Part shown: piece after piece, positions 44,272-55,769 of the stretch
Layout: each line of letters starts with the position of its first letter
Position numbering within the stretch: the stretch's first letter is position 1
NCBI GenBank assembly: GCA_037176885.1
Contig: JAWWNJ010000079.1
Coordinates: 1,116,001-1,180,000 of the forward strand
Length of the DNA stretch: 64,000 nt
From: Favolaschia claudopus
Lineage: Eukaryota; Basidiomycota; Agaricomycetes; Agaricales; Mycenaceae
Reading direction: 5' to 3'
The notes under the pieces: generated by a model
The model's database searches: none
What the model saw: the letters and a program-made list of their open reading frames with translations, nothing else
Told to the model about the DNA's origin: nothing
Position numbers and translations under genes: made by a program

Positions 44272-45555
44272 ATCTTTCGGTGTTTCGTCACGATACCCTC
44301 TCCAGACATTCTGCGGTTGAAACCGTGATTGCAGCTCTCGTTGCCGCAAGAGACCATCTTCGCATCCAATGACCGTCCCAACCAGGAGTCTCTTCGAATA
44401 TTGTCTCTTTTGCATCGTAACTTGGAGATTTGGCTTGTGTAAGAAAAGTCCCAGATGGTAAGGTTCCATATTCGGTTCGTACATCTGCTTAACACCTTTC
44501 AGAAAATGCTGTGCCGCCGGGTTGCCAGGCTGACAGCCTTTCAATAGGTCCCACCTACTGTACCAATACTGTACCAATCTGTATGACTGAAACGTAGTCC
44601 TGCGCGCAAGATTCAAGGCACTGAATGTGTGAAGTAAACCTTAAGAGATATTTTATCACATCGATCCCATTGAAACAACCCGATGGGCGGCCGGGGCATT
44701 TCATAGCGCAGGGATGTACCATAGTAGCGTCCAATAAACGTAGGTTGTGTATGTCGGTGCTGCATATAGGGTGAGTATTGCCTTCTGGGAGCTTGCGGAA
44801 TTTTGAATGGAAGGTCTTCATCGGGCTCGTCGATTCACATCAACGAGGTGCAACCGTGGGAAAAAATGCTTTCGATACTTGGGAAAATGTTGGCACCAGT
44901 GTTTTTCAAGCTTTTCTTAACATTGCGTACATGAGGGCTACAATCCGGTTAATTCAGATTCGTCAGGATAAGGATTTCGCCATTGCTGGCTGTAGACACA
45001 ATATTTTGATCCGGAGGCTCCTTGATCCGTTACCATCACCACCTCACACTTTCCCACGCCTGGACGGCGTCGGGAGTGACCAAGCGGGAATAGCGCAAGG
45101 TGGGCGACAGCCAGGGGTTACAGGTGACCTCCACATCCGCGCGAGTTGCGGAATGAGGCCTGTGATCCCGGCCTCCGCAGGTGCATGTACATCATTGAAA
45201 GAAGTTGCTATGGTTTTGTAGTCGAGAATCTGGCTCAAGGTCGACATCCCCGCTGGGGTTTTCTTCGTTCTTTACTCTGCGCCGCGTCAGCGGTCTTTCA
45301 CGATTGCGCCCACTGCAAATCTCCGATTACGAGACTGTTTCGAAGCGGCGGCGCTGCCTTCCTGTGACAAGTTATAACTACCCTCTCTGTTTTCTGCTGC
45401 TCCGTTACGCTTGACTGCAATTCTACTCCTCCTCGTCACCCACACAACCCAAAGCCAAAGTTCTGAAGATCTTCTAAGCCTGCCGTTCTCATTGCTCAAT
45501 CCACTTGAAGAATTCGCCTTCAGCGCCCGGATCATGCTTGCTTGGCACTAGCAGT
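44272..45555. other. No recognisable gene
   Basis: Open frames up to 147 codons on the plus strand (44778-45221) and part of a 288-codon frame on the minus strand (43750-44616). The latter overlaps the gag remnant antisense. No domain is recognised in either. Confidence 0.4.
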
Positions 45556-45797
45556 TGTTGAGAAACGACGGATCAATTCCGTGGGAGGATGATCAAAGGA
45601 AGTTAAGTTTGCGATCGCGCTGTTTGTGAGAAGAGCTCGCGTTAGAGCAAACCAATGCTCTACCGCTGAGTGTTCATCGAGTATTTATACAAGTTACAAT
45701 TGTATCTAGAAAGTTCTGTAATAAAGGAGAAAGCTTAGTTAGTCACCCGAGAGAATGTTCTCGGTGATTCCCGGAGCTCAACGCTCAATCTCCAACA
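45556..45797 (+). mobile_element. Solo LTR, copia type (242 bp)
   Basis: Starts TGTTGAG and ends CCAACA (inverted TGTTG/CAACA), flanked by the perfect 5-bp duplication GCAGT (45551-45555 and 45798-45802). It contains TATTTATA (45682-45689) and AATAAA (45720-45725) in the right order for the plus strand. No internal region is present, so it is a recombination product of a full element. It is not a copy of the copia-1 or copia-2 LTR. Confidence 0.8.
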
Positions 45798-45802
45798 GCA
45801 GT

Positions 45803-47204
45803 GATGCGTCGATGACGACTTTAGGCGCTCGAACTTTTGAAAATCGCCTAAAACGTCACGGCAGCACATCCGGTTTCCTCCGCTCATGTCTCCCCACGTC
45901 GAGATAGTCGTCGTCTCCCTTTTTTTTATGTCCTTGGCTCTCCCTTCCAACTGTGTCTTAACAGCTCTACCGCACTCGCTCTCACCATGGCTTGCTAGTT
46001 CGGGGTCACCAAGGGGTCACACTCTTGCCCCTGTCGTTCTCTGCTGTCACCCGCCCCCACCCTCATTCGCTACCTTTTGGCAATTGCCCTTTTCCCTCCC
46101 ACATCCCAGAATGAAAGCCGAATTTACAGCTTATAAATGACGATTCGAGCCTCTCACTCATGGCTTTCCCGAGTGTCAACGCCTCTCCGGACATCCATAA
46201 CTACTTCTCCCCTAAAACTGCAGAGGTTTTACGTAAACACCGTCGCCCACAAGCTTGCTTATCTTCCCTTGAGCTCTCACGCGCTGAAACGCCAGCCCTC
46301 GGACTCTGCTAGTCTTGGACGCAATTCTGGAGAGAATGCCTCGTGTGTAGGCGCGTTCTAGTCGCTTCCAATCTACATGCATTTGTAGCGCGGATTCCAG
46401 TTAGATAACTTATTGTTCTCGTGTCTCTTCTCTACTTCCACCGTGATCACAGTTTTGTTCTCTGGTTTTGTTCCTTAGGCGCGCGTAACAATTCTCTGCC
46501 GTGCGGTGTATAGCACCAGGGGTGCGTCCTCAAAAGGAAAGGACGCTAATTTTTCGCCAAATTTCGCTGTGGCGTATTCTAATTTTTTTGCTCTTTTGCC
46601 ACTGGAGTCTGCGTGGCTTACTTACTATGAGCCACTTTGTACCACACATACAATACTAAGCATGCCAGATGACTATTTTCTGAAGATCTCAAGACTCATT
46701 CTGTGTGCATAACGCTGCTATGCACATGGAGTAAGATCAAATGGTCCCAAACAAATTATTCTGATAAGTTGTTATATACACCCGGCAGCCACAATTTAAA
46801 CTTGCACATATGCCAAGAGCGACCAAAAATGCCTTCCAAGTGCGCCTACACATGGGCGATTCCGTCCAGAATCGCGCCGAGCGCGACAATGTTGGAGAAG
46901 CTGGATGTCAAGTGGATGTCGGCCAAAATGAAAGTCGGAATTTTGCCAATAAAGTACCAGCGTCTTGAGGCCCGGATTAAGGCGACCTCATACATACAAG
47001 AATGGTCGAGATTGGGCAAGAAACGAGCAAGAACGAGGCAATACAAGAAGACGTGTTTTTCGTGCTTTCTTTACATGTGATGCGACGTGGTGTCATATCA
47101 TTACATCTGCAAACTGCTGTAAAACCTTTATATTTTCGTTTAGTTTGTGAGGGGCCGTAAACCATCGGTAAATGGTTTATAAACCTACTGTATCCCTCAT
47201 CTGA
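45803..47204. other. No recognisable gene
   Basis: Frames of 60-125 codons without motifs on both strands. Nothing supported. Confidence 0.4.
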
Positions 47205-47206
47205 TA

Positions 47207-48005
47207 CAGCCGTTTTGGAAACAATATACGGGTTTTGATTGAGTGGTGCTCGTTCGTTTGTGCTTACGTTTGTTGACGATTCTGTCATCGGCAAAGCCGG
47301 GGGCACCACTTTTTGGGGCGTTGCCAGTGCCGCTGGTCCCTTGTTTTGGCCCTTGCCCGCAAGTCATGGCCCTGTCGAGCTCTGGGCAAGCCGTTGAGTC
47401 TTGATCCTCAGTTCTGTTGACCCCCTGTTCTTTCCTGGTGTTCTCTGAGTGGTGTCGCCGAGATGGGTTCTTTGTTGGTAGACAGAAATTTGGGTCAGAA
47501 GTCTGGTGGATACAGCGCAAAGGTGTATGGAAAATGAAGGTACTCTAAATGTCCCCAGAAAGTCGTAGAGGCGTAGAATGAAAAGAGAGGCTCGGAGTAT
47601 GAGAACGGCGCGGAAGCTCAGAGTACGCGTCGGGCTCGGAAATGCGAATTTGAAGGAGTATTTGACTCCTCTGTTGGAAAGGGTTCACTGGCGACTTGCC
47701 CTCGGTGAGGCACTCGTGTCACTCGTCGCGTCGGTCGTGGTGGTTTGGGATCAAGAAGCTTCCTTGTTTGGCTAGCTACGTACAGAGTAAATATACCATA
47801 CGATTGCCGAGACCAAATGAGGTAAAGGGAAATGAACCCAGGAAGGGGAAGTTGACCTGCCGGCCATCTCACCCTTCCACAGTGGCGGAAGCAAAACTCA
47901 GATTCGGCTGAAGTGGAGCTGGTGACGGGAAGCAAAACAAAGAGGTAAGCACAAACGAATGAGCACCACTCGATCAAAACCCGTATATTGTTTCCAAAAC
48001 GGCTG
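47207..48005. mobile_element. TA-flanked element with 60-bp TIRs (799 bp)
   Basis: The two ends are inverted copies for about 60 bases, starting CAGCCGTTTTGGAAACAATA, with only a few mismatches, and are flanked by TA (47205-47206 and 48006-48007). A minus-strand frame inside (47197-47520) is Gly/Ser-rich with no transposase motif. Non-autonomous, Tc1/mariner-like by termini. Confidence 0.8.
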
Positions 48006-48007
48006 TA

Positions 48008-49098
48008 ACTTGACTTTTTGGCGCGTTTCGGGTTTCTCGGCAACATTCTGACACATATATGTACCACAATTTTTCGGCAGCTCATGGTCTATCTGCTCAT
48101 TTCTTGTCTTCGGGTCGTGAGCGCTTCCCCCTGGGACTCATGTTGTAATTCCAAGGCTATGCCATTCGGTCTGTGGCCGTGATTCTTCATTCAGATAATG
48201 CGCAAGATGGGTTGGCAGTTACAACTTCTTTCGTCCAATCAAGTCTTGCCTCTGGCCCGCGGTGTGACGGAAGCGAGGGGGAGTCGAGTTGTTCCGGCAC
48301 ACAGGGATCAAGAGAGAACTGGTTTAAGTACTAAATTGACCAAGGGAAAAAGGCTCATTAATCATATCCGTGGAGGAGTATATCCGCAAAAGGCATACTC
48401 GAGTGATCCGACTTGATCCATCAAGTTCCGATCAATCAATATCAACTCTCGCGTCCAACGCGTGCGGCGTCAACCGACAACCTCTATTGCTCTCCACTAC
48501 AGTATGCACGGCGGACCTAGAAAAAACACTGGAAGAACAAGGCTGCACAGGAACTCGGCTCATCCTTAGTATCTAATTGCCTTCCCCCAGCCCACAATCC
48601 GCCCCACCCCGACCACTCATTTTCGACCCTACAACCTCAGCGCACCGGCATGTTTTCGTGACCGGAAGGTGGTAGGGAATGGCGTACTTGTCCTCAATTT
48701 GATTTGGCAGAAGCTCCAATAGTATATCTGCTCCCAACCTTTGGAAGCCTAGTTGAGAATTCCTAAGAGGGCAATTCAAAATTTGTTGCGTGTTTATTTC
48801 AATGTTCAATTGGCGTTCTCTGATTCAGTATCTGGATGTTCTAGCACCAATTGCAGGTAGCTCGCTGGAGAGGACTGGTTCTTTCAATGGGATCAACACA
48901 CAAATATGTATCGCATTAGAGTATATGTTCCCGAGCTGTCTGTAACGAAATTTCAATAGCAAGAAGTTCCTCCTGCCCCAATTTGACTGGCCCCACCGAG
49001 TCGAGGTATATAAATAAACTCCGTCTCGGGCTTAAGTTGCGTTCGAAGTGTAAAAGGACGATCTCAGTCATATCTGACTTTACCTAGTTTGCTGCCGA
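48008..49098. other. No recognisable gene
   Basis: No domain-bearing frame. A TATATAAATA stretch lies near 49008 but no downstream gene supports a promoter. Confidence 0.4.
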
Positions 49099-49207
49099 TT
49101 TGAGCCCGTAATAGTTGCTGTAAGATGGCCATTTTGGCCTAAAAATGCCAGATTTATTCAAAAAATGACCAAAATGACCATCTTCAAACAGCCATTGCGG
49201 GCTCAAA
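49099..49207. repeat. Short palindromic repeat (109 bp)
   Basis: TTTGAGCCCG at the left pairs with CGGGCTCAAA at the right, and the arms continue imperfectly through GATGGYCATTTTGG. Nearly the whole segment can fold back. It may be a tiny MITE. Confidence 0.6.
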
Positions 49208-49221
49208 ACTGTATGAATCTA

Positions 49222-51044
49222 CAGTCGGATATCTCATAATGCATGAGGTCAAAATGCATAAACCTCATTATGCATCGACTTTTGGTGTCCACCGACTTGG
49301 TAGGCTGGGATTTTATGCATTATCCTCATAATGCCTATTGCATAGGGTGTGTAAGGGCAACAGCTGCCAGGGCCTGAGACCCGAGGTACTCAAGAGTCCA
49401 ACAAGCACTGGGCAGAGGGAGAATCCTTAGAGAACAGAGTAAGGAGTCTCCATGCCCAGGCGTCACAGTAAAAGGGCGCGTGACGCGTGACTTCTCACGG
49501 GGTGTGGGAACTATGTAGTAGCACAGCATCTATGATGTGATATCAATGATCAGATGATCCAACAGTAGCAGGGAGCCAGGGATATGCCCAGAAGAGGGAG
49601 GATCACAATACTGGTCCAGAGATCGTAGACCGACGAAGGCCCGGAGATACCCTGTGGTCCGGGGAGCGTGGGAAACCGGAGCCGGAGTCCGGAGGGTCGG
49701 AGCTCGGGGCCCGGAGGGTCGGGTAACCGGAGGAATAGAGCCCCAAGGGGCGACCTGTCAAGCGGCATCAGAAATCGACCCCTTGCAGTATGCTCATGTT
49801 TGTCACAGCCATCGATCCCGCCCAACCAATTCACTTGAAGCCCACTACCGTCGAAGCTCTTGCACAAAAAATGATGGATAGTGTCTCTATGATGGTATTA
49901 GGACAGACTGACACCCCAGTATGTATTCAGACAGAATTGAGGGAAGAGGTGCCCAATCAACGCTAGTGACAAACACGAACATACTTCACTGACCCTAGGT
50001 GCTCTTCAAATTTTACCCTCGAGGGAAATAAAAAAAACCTCAATACACTCTTCTTAGATGAGAACAAGCATACTGGATGATTTGGCGCAATTTATGTAGT
50101 CCATAATGGAAGGTTATGGGCGTATATGGATGGGATCGATGACTGTGACAAACATGAGCATACTGCAAGGGGTCAATTTCTGATGCCGCTTGACAGGTCG
50201 CCCCTTGTAGAGCCCAGGGAACCCGGGAAGGGCGCTAGAGCCAGGGCGAGACAACGGGAGCATCGAGGCTTGGGTGACAGAACCGCTGGAGCTTGGCCCA
50301 GTTCCGGGGGAGCGTGGGAAGCCGGGCCGGGGACCGGGGGACCGGAGCCAGAAGGCCGGAGGTCCGGACGACCAGAGCTCGGGGTACCAGAGCTCTCGGA
50401 GGGCTAGAAGTCTGACCGGAAGACCAGTTGGGAACCGGGTTGCGCTGAGCACTACTTAGCTGTAGGAGCGCAGGGTCGACAGGAGTCTGTCGAGGAGGGG
50501 AACGGAGGCATACTGTACGTAAGGACAGCATGTGGCATGGGCCTCTACGGCAATAGGCCATGCACAGGGAACGGGGGGTCGGAAGGAGGAAGATGTGACG
50601 AAGGGGGAAGTCTGGAGAGAGTAGTGTTCCCAAGAAGGCTGGAGTGATGCAAGGAATAGCGGAGCGGGTCGGGGAAGCGGGGGGTTCCCCTGACATCGGT
50701 GAAGAGTGCATTTATGCATTTTGAAATCGCAAAAATCGTACAATTTGGTGAATTTTACTGCTCTCAGGACCAATTTAGACATGTTCCGCACCCTGAATAC
50801 ACAGCTGTGTCATTTTTACCCCAAAATTTAGCCAAGTTCCTTGATCTGCTGGTTATTACAGCTAATTTTGACAGGCTTCCGGCAACTTCCAAGTGATTCG
50901 GTGTTCGCCGGACTACCATATATAGTATTTTGGTGACAATGTCACGCATGTCACCTAGTGTGACATTATGCAGAAATGCATATTGCTCATAACGCATAGG
51001 ATTTGGGGGTCCACGGGCCTTATGCATTATGAGCTATCCGACTG
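49222..51044. mobile_element. TA-flanked TIR element with large internal insert
   Basis: TIRs CAGTCGGATATCTCATAATG (left) and their imperfect complement (right) lie inside TA at 49220-49221 and 51045-51046. The outer parts match the copy at 26670-27094, while about 1.35 kb in the middle (about 49349-50697) is absent from that copy and must be a later insertion. Confidence 0.7.
49349..50697. mobile_element. Insert with inverted arms and CCGGAG-rich repeats
   Basis: Found by comparison with the uninterrupted copy at 26670-27094. Two arms of about 78 bases (about 49738-49815 and 50138-50216) are inverted copies, separated by 320 bases. Outside them, G-rich stretches built from CCGGAG-like words occur in the same orientation on both sides. 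It may be a rearranged LTR or a foldback element. No coding domain is seen. Confidence 0.55.
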
Positions 51045-51046
51045 TA

Positions 51047-51504
51047 GGTAAAGTAACATATGACTGACGTCGTATTTGCGAGTACTTTCGACCTATGAAG
51101 GCCGTTTTTCGGTGGGGTGTAGCACGGAGGAGTGCCCTGAAAATAAATCCCTTAAAAAATTCATTACACTCGAATTACTATATATGGTAATGGGGTAAGT
51201 TGTGCAGAGAAAAATAGTTCACTCGTATTCCTTGTCTAGCGCTTTGTTTGCGTCAAAAGACGCACTGAATACCTCAGAACCACGTGTTGCAGTATTTTCT
51301 GCGGCCACTGTACATACATCGGCAAGTGACTGTTCACTGCAATTTGATTACTGTAGAAGGAAAAACAACAGCAATAATTCGAATTGTCATTGTCGGGCTC
51401 TTAATGTTGAGGTAAGAATATGATTCTTGTTGAATAGAGGGCCCGCAAGCGACCGGCTGTGTTCAAAAGGCCAGGATCTGTCACCTCTATTCCTTAGATT
51501 CCCT
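51047..51504. other. Upstream region of the CAP gene
   Basis: A/T-rich; no separate gene recognised. The CAP promoter should lie here, but no element could be assigned. Confidence 0.35.
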
Positions 51505-51756
51505 ATGAGACAACACATGTACTTGATTATATTGGTGGTGCTTGCGGGCAAGTCCTCCGCCTTCTTCATTCCCAGCTGTGGCACAAAATCCACGTTCGTT
51601 TCCGAGCTTTCCACTGGCTCACAATCCATGCTCGTTGCCGAGATTTTCCCTGGCTTCCAACCACTATATGAACAGTAATTTTTAGCGACATCAATGCAAG
51701 CCGGAGCCACTCAACCCAAGGGAGCAGTTCCACAGCAATGCCGTCGGACCCTAATA

Positions 51757-52133
51757 GCCTGTTTGCGATGCAGCCATTGAATGGTTAATGGCTAAGCAAG
51801 TGTCCAAATTCCGGCGTATTGACAAAAGATACAGTCGAAGCTGTCATAACCCATAGCTCTCGTAACCCATAATCTGCCTTAACCCGTACATTTTTCGGGA
51901 ATTTTGACTGACTTTTGACTGGGATAACTCATAAATCTGCCATATGCCATACCTTGTGGACCTAACCGAGGCCTATGGGTTATGACAGCTTCGACTGTAC
52001 CCCCAGTCCGAGTACCCGAACTTCATTCCAGGCAGCTCTTCTTAACTTCTACATGAAAGTTTGGCCCATCAAAGTTTCCTAATGCGGAAATCGGTAGCCA
52101 TTCAATGGCTCCAATGGCTCTTCGCAAACCCTC
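51757..52133. mobile_element. TA-flanked MITE in the CAP gene (209 bp plus nested 168)
   Basis: Ends GTTTGCGATGCAGCC and its imperfect complement, with TA at 51755-51756 and 52134-52135. Without the nested element it is 209 bp, exactly the length of the copy at 54136-54344. Confidence 0.85.
51832..51997. mobile_element. TA-flanked MITE nested in a MITE (166 bp)
   Basis: Perfect TIRs of about 25 bp, starting CAGTCGAAGCTGTCATAACC, flanked by TA (51830-51831 and 51998-51999). Tc1/mariner-type termini; no transposase. The words ATAACCCATA recur in direct and inverted form inside. Confidence 0.9.
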
Positions 52134-52770
52134 TAATGCTGCCGCCTACTTCGATGCACATAATGAGGAAAGATCGACGCTCGGCGTGGCTCCGCTGCAA
52201 TGGAACCTGAGGTCGGCCAGGGACTGGTCTTCGAAGTGCAATAATCACCACTCCAATGGAATCCTTGGCCCCCTAGGTGGTGCGGACCCCTTCTGAGACA
52301 AATTTATTTTTTATATGAATGTGTTCAAGAGAATCTTGCGGCTGGAACAGGGGTGTATTCGGTATCGGATGCCGTCCGCTATTGGAATAATGAAAAACGT
52401 ACGCATTTATCTCACGCGTCAACGTTGTTTGCGTTGAGCCTGCCATTAGCGAGCTATGACCCTATGAATCCCCAGCCATCTCATTGGACGCAGGTGGTGT
52501 GGAAGGAGACTACAGACCTTGGTGTGATCTCTGAAATCAAGTACTTTGCCTGAGCATCTGATTGCAAAGCAACGTAAGATGCAGTGTGTATGCATGCCCG
52601 GCAGGCGTGATATTCCCAGGATATGGAGTAAGCTTAAGCTTAAAAGTTCTGTTAACAGCCTCAATATTTACCTGAACTAACTACAGATCACCCAATACCA
52701 TGTCTGTGAGTACTGGCCGGCCGGTAAATGCACTGGTGAATGGTTATCTGATGTACATGTTGCAGGCTAA

Positions 52771-53063
52771 ATGTGCAGGACTGAGCTTCTGGGACGTACA
52801 TGTGGATTCTGGAGCACTAGTACTCGAAACATCATTATTGTTGACACCGAGGCCTAAATCTCAAATCTGGGGAGGACTTGACCAGAATCACGGCTTGTCA
52901 TGAAGTTTTACCGTACAGTGGCACTAGTGTTGCCGCGGCTCGGCTACGGCTAGCTCGGCTGGACTTTTGATGGCTCCAGGAGCCATCACTGCAAGAGCCG
53001 AGCCATTAATAAACGCCTGGCTTGGGTGGCTTGCGGCTCAGTTACGGCTGCGGGGTACGTCTA
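52771..53063. other. CAP 3' flank with GGCTCGGCT words
   Basis: From 52930 to 53050, words CGGCTCGGCT and AGAGCCGAGCC can pair, suggesting another small foldback. No gene. Confidence 0.4.
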
Positions 53064-53258
53064 GAGACTTTGCGGAAGCCACCGGTGGCTATTTGTGGCT
53101 CTTCGTGTGCAATAGTTTTTTGAGCCTCCCGCTCGAGTTAGCCACCCTAGCATCCCGTGAATAGGTAGTACAAATAGTGGCTAATCCACCCAGAGGCTGT
53201 CATCCGGTCCCGAGAAAAATTAGCCACCAATAGCCACCAGTGGCTACCGCAAAGTCTC
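53064..53258. mobile_element. TA-flanked MITE (195 bp)
   Basis: TIRs of about 37 bp beginning GAGACTTTGCGG, flanked by TA at 53062-53063 and 53259-53260. The ends resemble those of the 209-bp family, so it may be a relative. Confidence 0.75.
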
Positions 53259-53260
53259 TA

Positions 53261-54135
53261 GTTTACACATCGGCGCGCTTCTTAGGTAGTTAATACAGTC
53301 TCTTGTCTTCTACGACGACGACTGAGGGTTTGCGCATCGTCGCGCTTCTTAGCTTTTGTTAGGTTATGGGTAGTCTCTCATACAGTTGCGGCAAAATCAA
53401 ATTACTTACCAAATATGGAAATTCTCATCAATCCCCTCCTTTTGCACCCAGATGAATGGTTGTTTCATGCGGTAAGCGGACAGAAATACTTAGAGGCTCC
53501 ATCTTGTACGCCTGGTGTAGAAAAATTTGTGTCTTTGCATTGATGTTGGCTGGATAGCCGCCAAGTTTGTGTATCAAAGTGCGGCCAAAATCAGTTGGAA
53601 GTATGATGAATTTGGTTGTTTTTTGTGCCTAGATGTATTCAATCAAAGGAGTCCAGGCCTTTTGTGCCATTCCAGCCTACGTATGGATGGTTTTCTGTGC
53701 GGTCGGGCAGTTCTGATGAGAATTTCCTTATTTGGTAAGTAATTTGATCTTGCCGCAACTGTAGCTAGTCTCTTATAAACAGACATTAGAATACAAAACT
53801 CCTCGTACCTGCGGTGTATTATAATAGTCTGTCACTTCCAAGGGGTTAGTGATTGGCGGGTCCCCTTATTATATAATCATAAATTTCTCACGTTCCATCC
53901 TGGCATCTAGAACGCGTATTTACGCGCCTTATTCTCGCAAAAGGCTTTAAAATGATCTAAAACGCATTATCGGCACTTGAAGCCAGAAAAAAGCTCGAGA
54001 AACGGATGAGATTTGGATTAGTTCAATTTGAGGTGTTCGCCGGCGGCCAAAGGCGGCGAAGAGAAACAATACTCGCCTTTGGACTGCAAAATGGAAAATA
54101 AGATATTCTGACCTCTGGGGAGTGTAGAGAAATTA
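53261..54135. other. No recognisable gene
   Basis: GAGTTTGCG-like and ATCGTCGCGCTTCTTAG words repeat at 53275 and 53335. No coding feature. Confidence 0.4.
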
Positions 54136-54344
54136 GCGACTTTGCGATGCAGCCACTGGATGGCTGATGGCTCCACAAAGCTCTAAATTCCGTTTGAGGA
54201 GTAGCACCTGCTCCCCAACTCGGGATGCAGATTTCATCCTAGATGCTTTGTCGACACACCCATGTCGAATTTTCGTCCATCAAAATACTCTGATGGGGAA
54301 ATTGGTAGCCATCCAATGGCTCCAATGGCTCTTCGCAAACCCTC
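54136..54344. mobile_element. TA-flanked MITE (209 bp)
   Basis: Second copy of the family seen in the CAP gene: same ends (CTTTGCGATGCAGCC and CTTCGCAAACCCTC), TA at 54134-54135 and 54345-54346, and identical length. Confidence 0.8.
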
Positions 54345-54539
54345 TATTGTTATTAATGCATCTTACCGTTCATACTATGGGAAAATGAGCGACCACACAG
54401 TTGAAAGAGGCAGGAACTGTCGTGGGAACAACTTGCCAAACGCGATGATTATATAATAAGGCGACCCTCCTATGACCTGCCACGCGGTAAATTCCAGACT
54501 ACTCTCATAGCCAGACTTCAACTATTGAGCTCGTATCTA

Positions 54540-55250
54540 GGGCTGGGTATGATAAGATTTCGGCTCGGTATTATACACGGCCGCGCAGCGGCCTTCAGGT
54601 ATTGAAATACAGGCCTGTACTTTACGTATAATACGGGCGCCGCAGGCGAAAAAATTTTGGGTATAATGGATGACTTCCCATAGTACTAAATATTTTTTTT
54701 TAAATATATTTGCATTTCCGGAGGAGATGCCGGGGGACCCCATCGGGCTCAGATCTCATTTCAGCTGTTTTTAACCCGTACTAAAGCTTGTTAGATGGTA
54801 AATCTGAACAGGGGGTAGGGAACCCCCTGTTCAGATTTATAATACGCCTGTTTATCCACTGAATAGATGAATCTGGGAAGTGTGGACCTTGTGCCGATCT
54901 CGGGTGCTCGGTTATTCCCGCGTGCCATTTGTCGGCAACCGTTGGAATCCGTAAGTAGTGGTGATGCCGGGTGAGCCAAATGGTCCGTTTGATGGTCGCC
55001 ACCAAATACGCGTATTGACGCGTCGCAAACGCGTCGAGACACGCTGATGGGTTGTACACTCAATGTCAGACTGGAAACAAAGGCTGAGATCCCCCTCCCG
55101 GAGGGCCGACATTGACTGAAGTGGACGCTACAATCATACATTTAATACCTCGATTTCTAGGGCCCTCTGGTATCGAATGTATCATACAGTATAATACGCT
55201 GTATAATACGGCTTGTATTATACATTGGCTTTCCATACCCGGCACTACGA
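54540..55250. mobile_element. TIR element with GGGTATG termini (about 0.7 kb)
   Basis: GGGCTGGGTATG at the left faces CATACCCGGCAC at the right as imperfect TIRs. Both sides are rich in GTATAATAC words. A perfect hairpin, GAACAGGGGGT / ACCCCCTGTTC type, lies at about 54806-54834. No transposase motif; edges are approximate. Confidence 0.5.
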
Positions 55251-55389
55251 GTCGTACCTCGATGTGTTGAAGTCTGTTTTTAAGTTCATAGGCGTGTCAA
55301 TGGTAGAATCTTATTATATAATCTTTGTGGCTGTGTTTCTTACGGCAAAATAGTCCACTTTTCTTATAGCAGCTTCCTTCTGGCACCTA

Positions 55390-55767
55390 CAGTGGCGGCA
55401 AAATCTGATGTCACCTCCAAAAAAGGAAATTCTCATCAATTCAACTCGTTTTCTTTTCTGTGCCCTGTTTTATGTGGTCGGACCTTTCACAGTGCATTCA
55501 AAACATAGATTTGTAACACATGCACCCTTTTCCATCTTAGGATACCTCGAAAATTGACACTTTTTGGGCAAGACTTTCCTGCCATCTTCGGCCCAGTCCT
55601 CCTCAATGAATGTACCTATCTTTCTCAATCTTGCTTCCACAGGCAGTGTTTTTGCCGTGCCAATGGATCTCGCCCCCAGACGGCGATGGCAAGGGCAGAT
55701 TAGAGGCGGTTTGATGAAAATTTACTTTTTTGGAATTGGGGGGTGACATCAGATTTTGCCGCCACTG
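55390..55767. mobile_element. TA-flanked MITE (378 bp)
   Basis: TIRs CAGTGGCGGCAAAATCTGAT mirrored at 55742-55767, TA at 55388-55389 and 55768-55769. Same terminal family as 27101-27227 but with a longer interior. Confidence 0.88.
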
Positions 55768-55769
55768 TA

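Larger units (their letters stand above)
51505..52770 (+). pseudogene. Secreted CAP-superfamily (SCP/PR-1) protein gene, MITE-interrupted
   Basis: Start 51505: MRQHMYLIILVVLAGKSSA is a good secretion signal. After a likely intron ending near 51700 comes a Ser-rich linker, SHSTQGSSSTAMPSDPN. A 377-bp MITE then interrupts, and the frame resumes exactly with NAAAYFDAHNEERSTLG. Intron 52280-52329 joins GPLG to ENLAAGTGVYSVSDAV; the next (about 52400-52448) joins NNEK to PSYDPMNPQPSHWTQVVW. A last exon gives QYHVCEYWPAG and ends at 52770. HNEER, GENLAAG, HWTQVVW and YHVCEYWPAG are the CAP signature motifs. These extracellular proteins bind sterols or lipids in yeast. The junction near 52510-52620 is unresolved. 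The protein is probably truncated now. Confidence 0.75.

Noticed and set aside
43750..44616. A 288-codon frame on the minus strand
   Set aside because: About half is antisense to a gag remnant, and the rest shows no domain.
45640..45672. A tRNA D-arm-like sequence (CTCAGCGGTAGAGC, minus strand)
   Set aside because: No T arm or acceptor stem can be placed and it lies inside a solo LTR, so it is not a tRNA gene.
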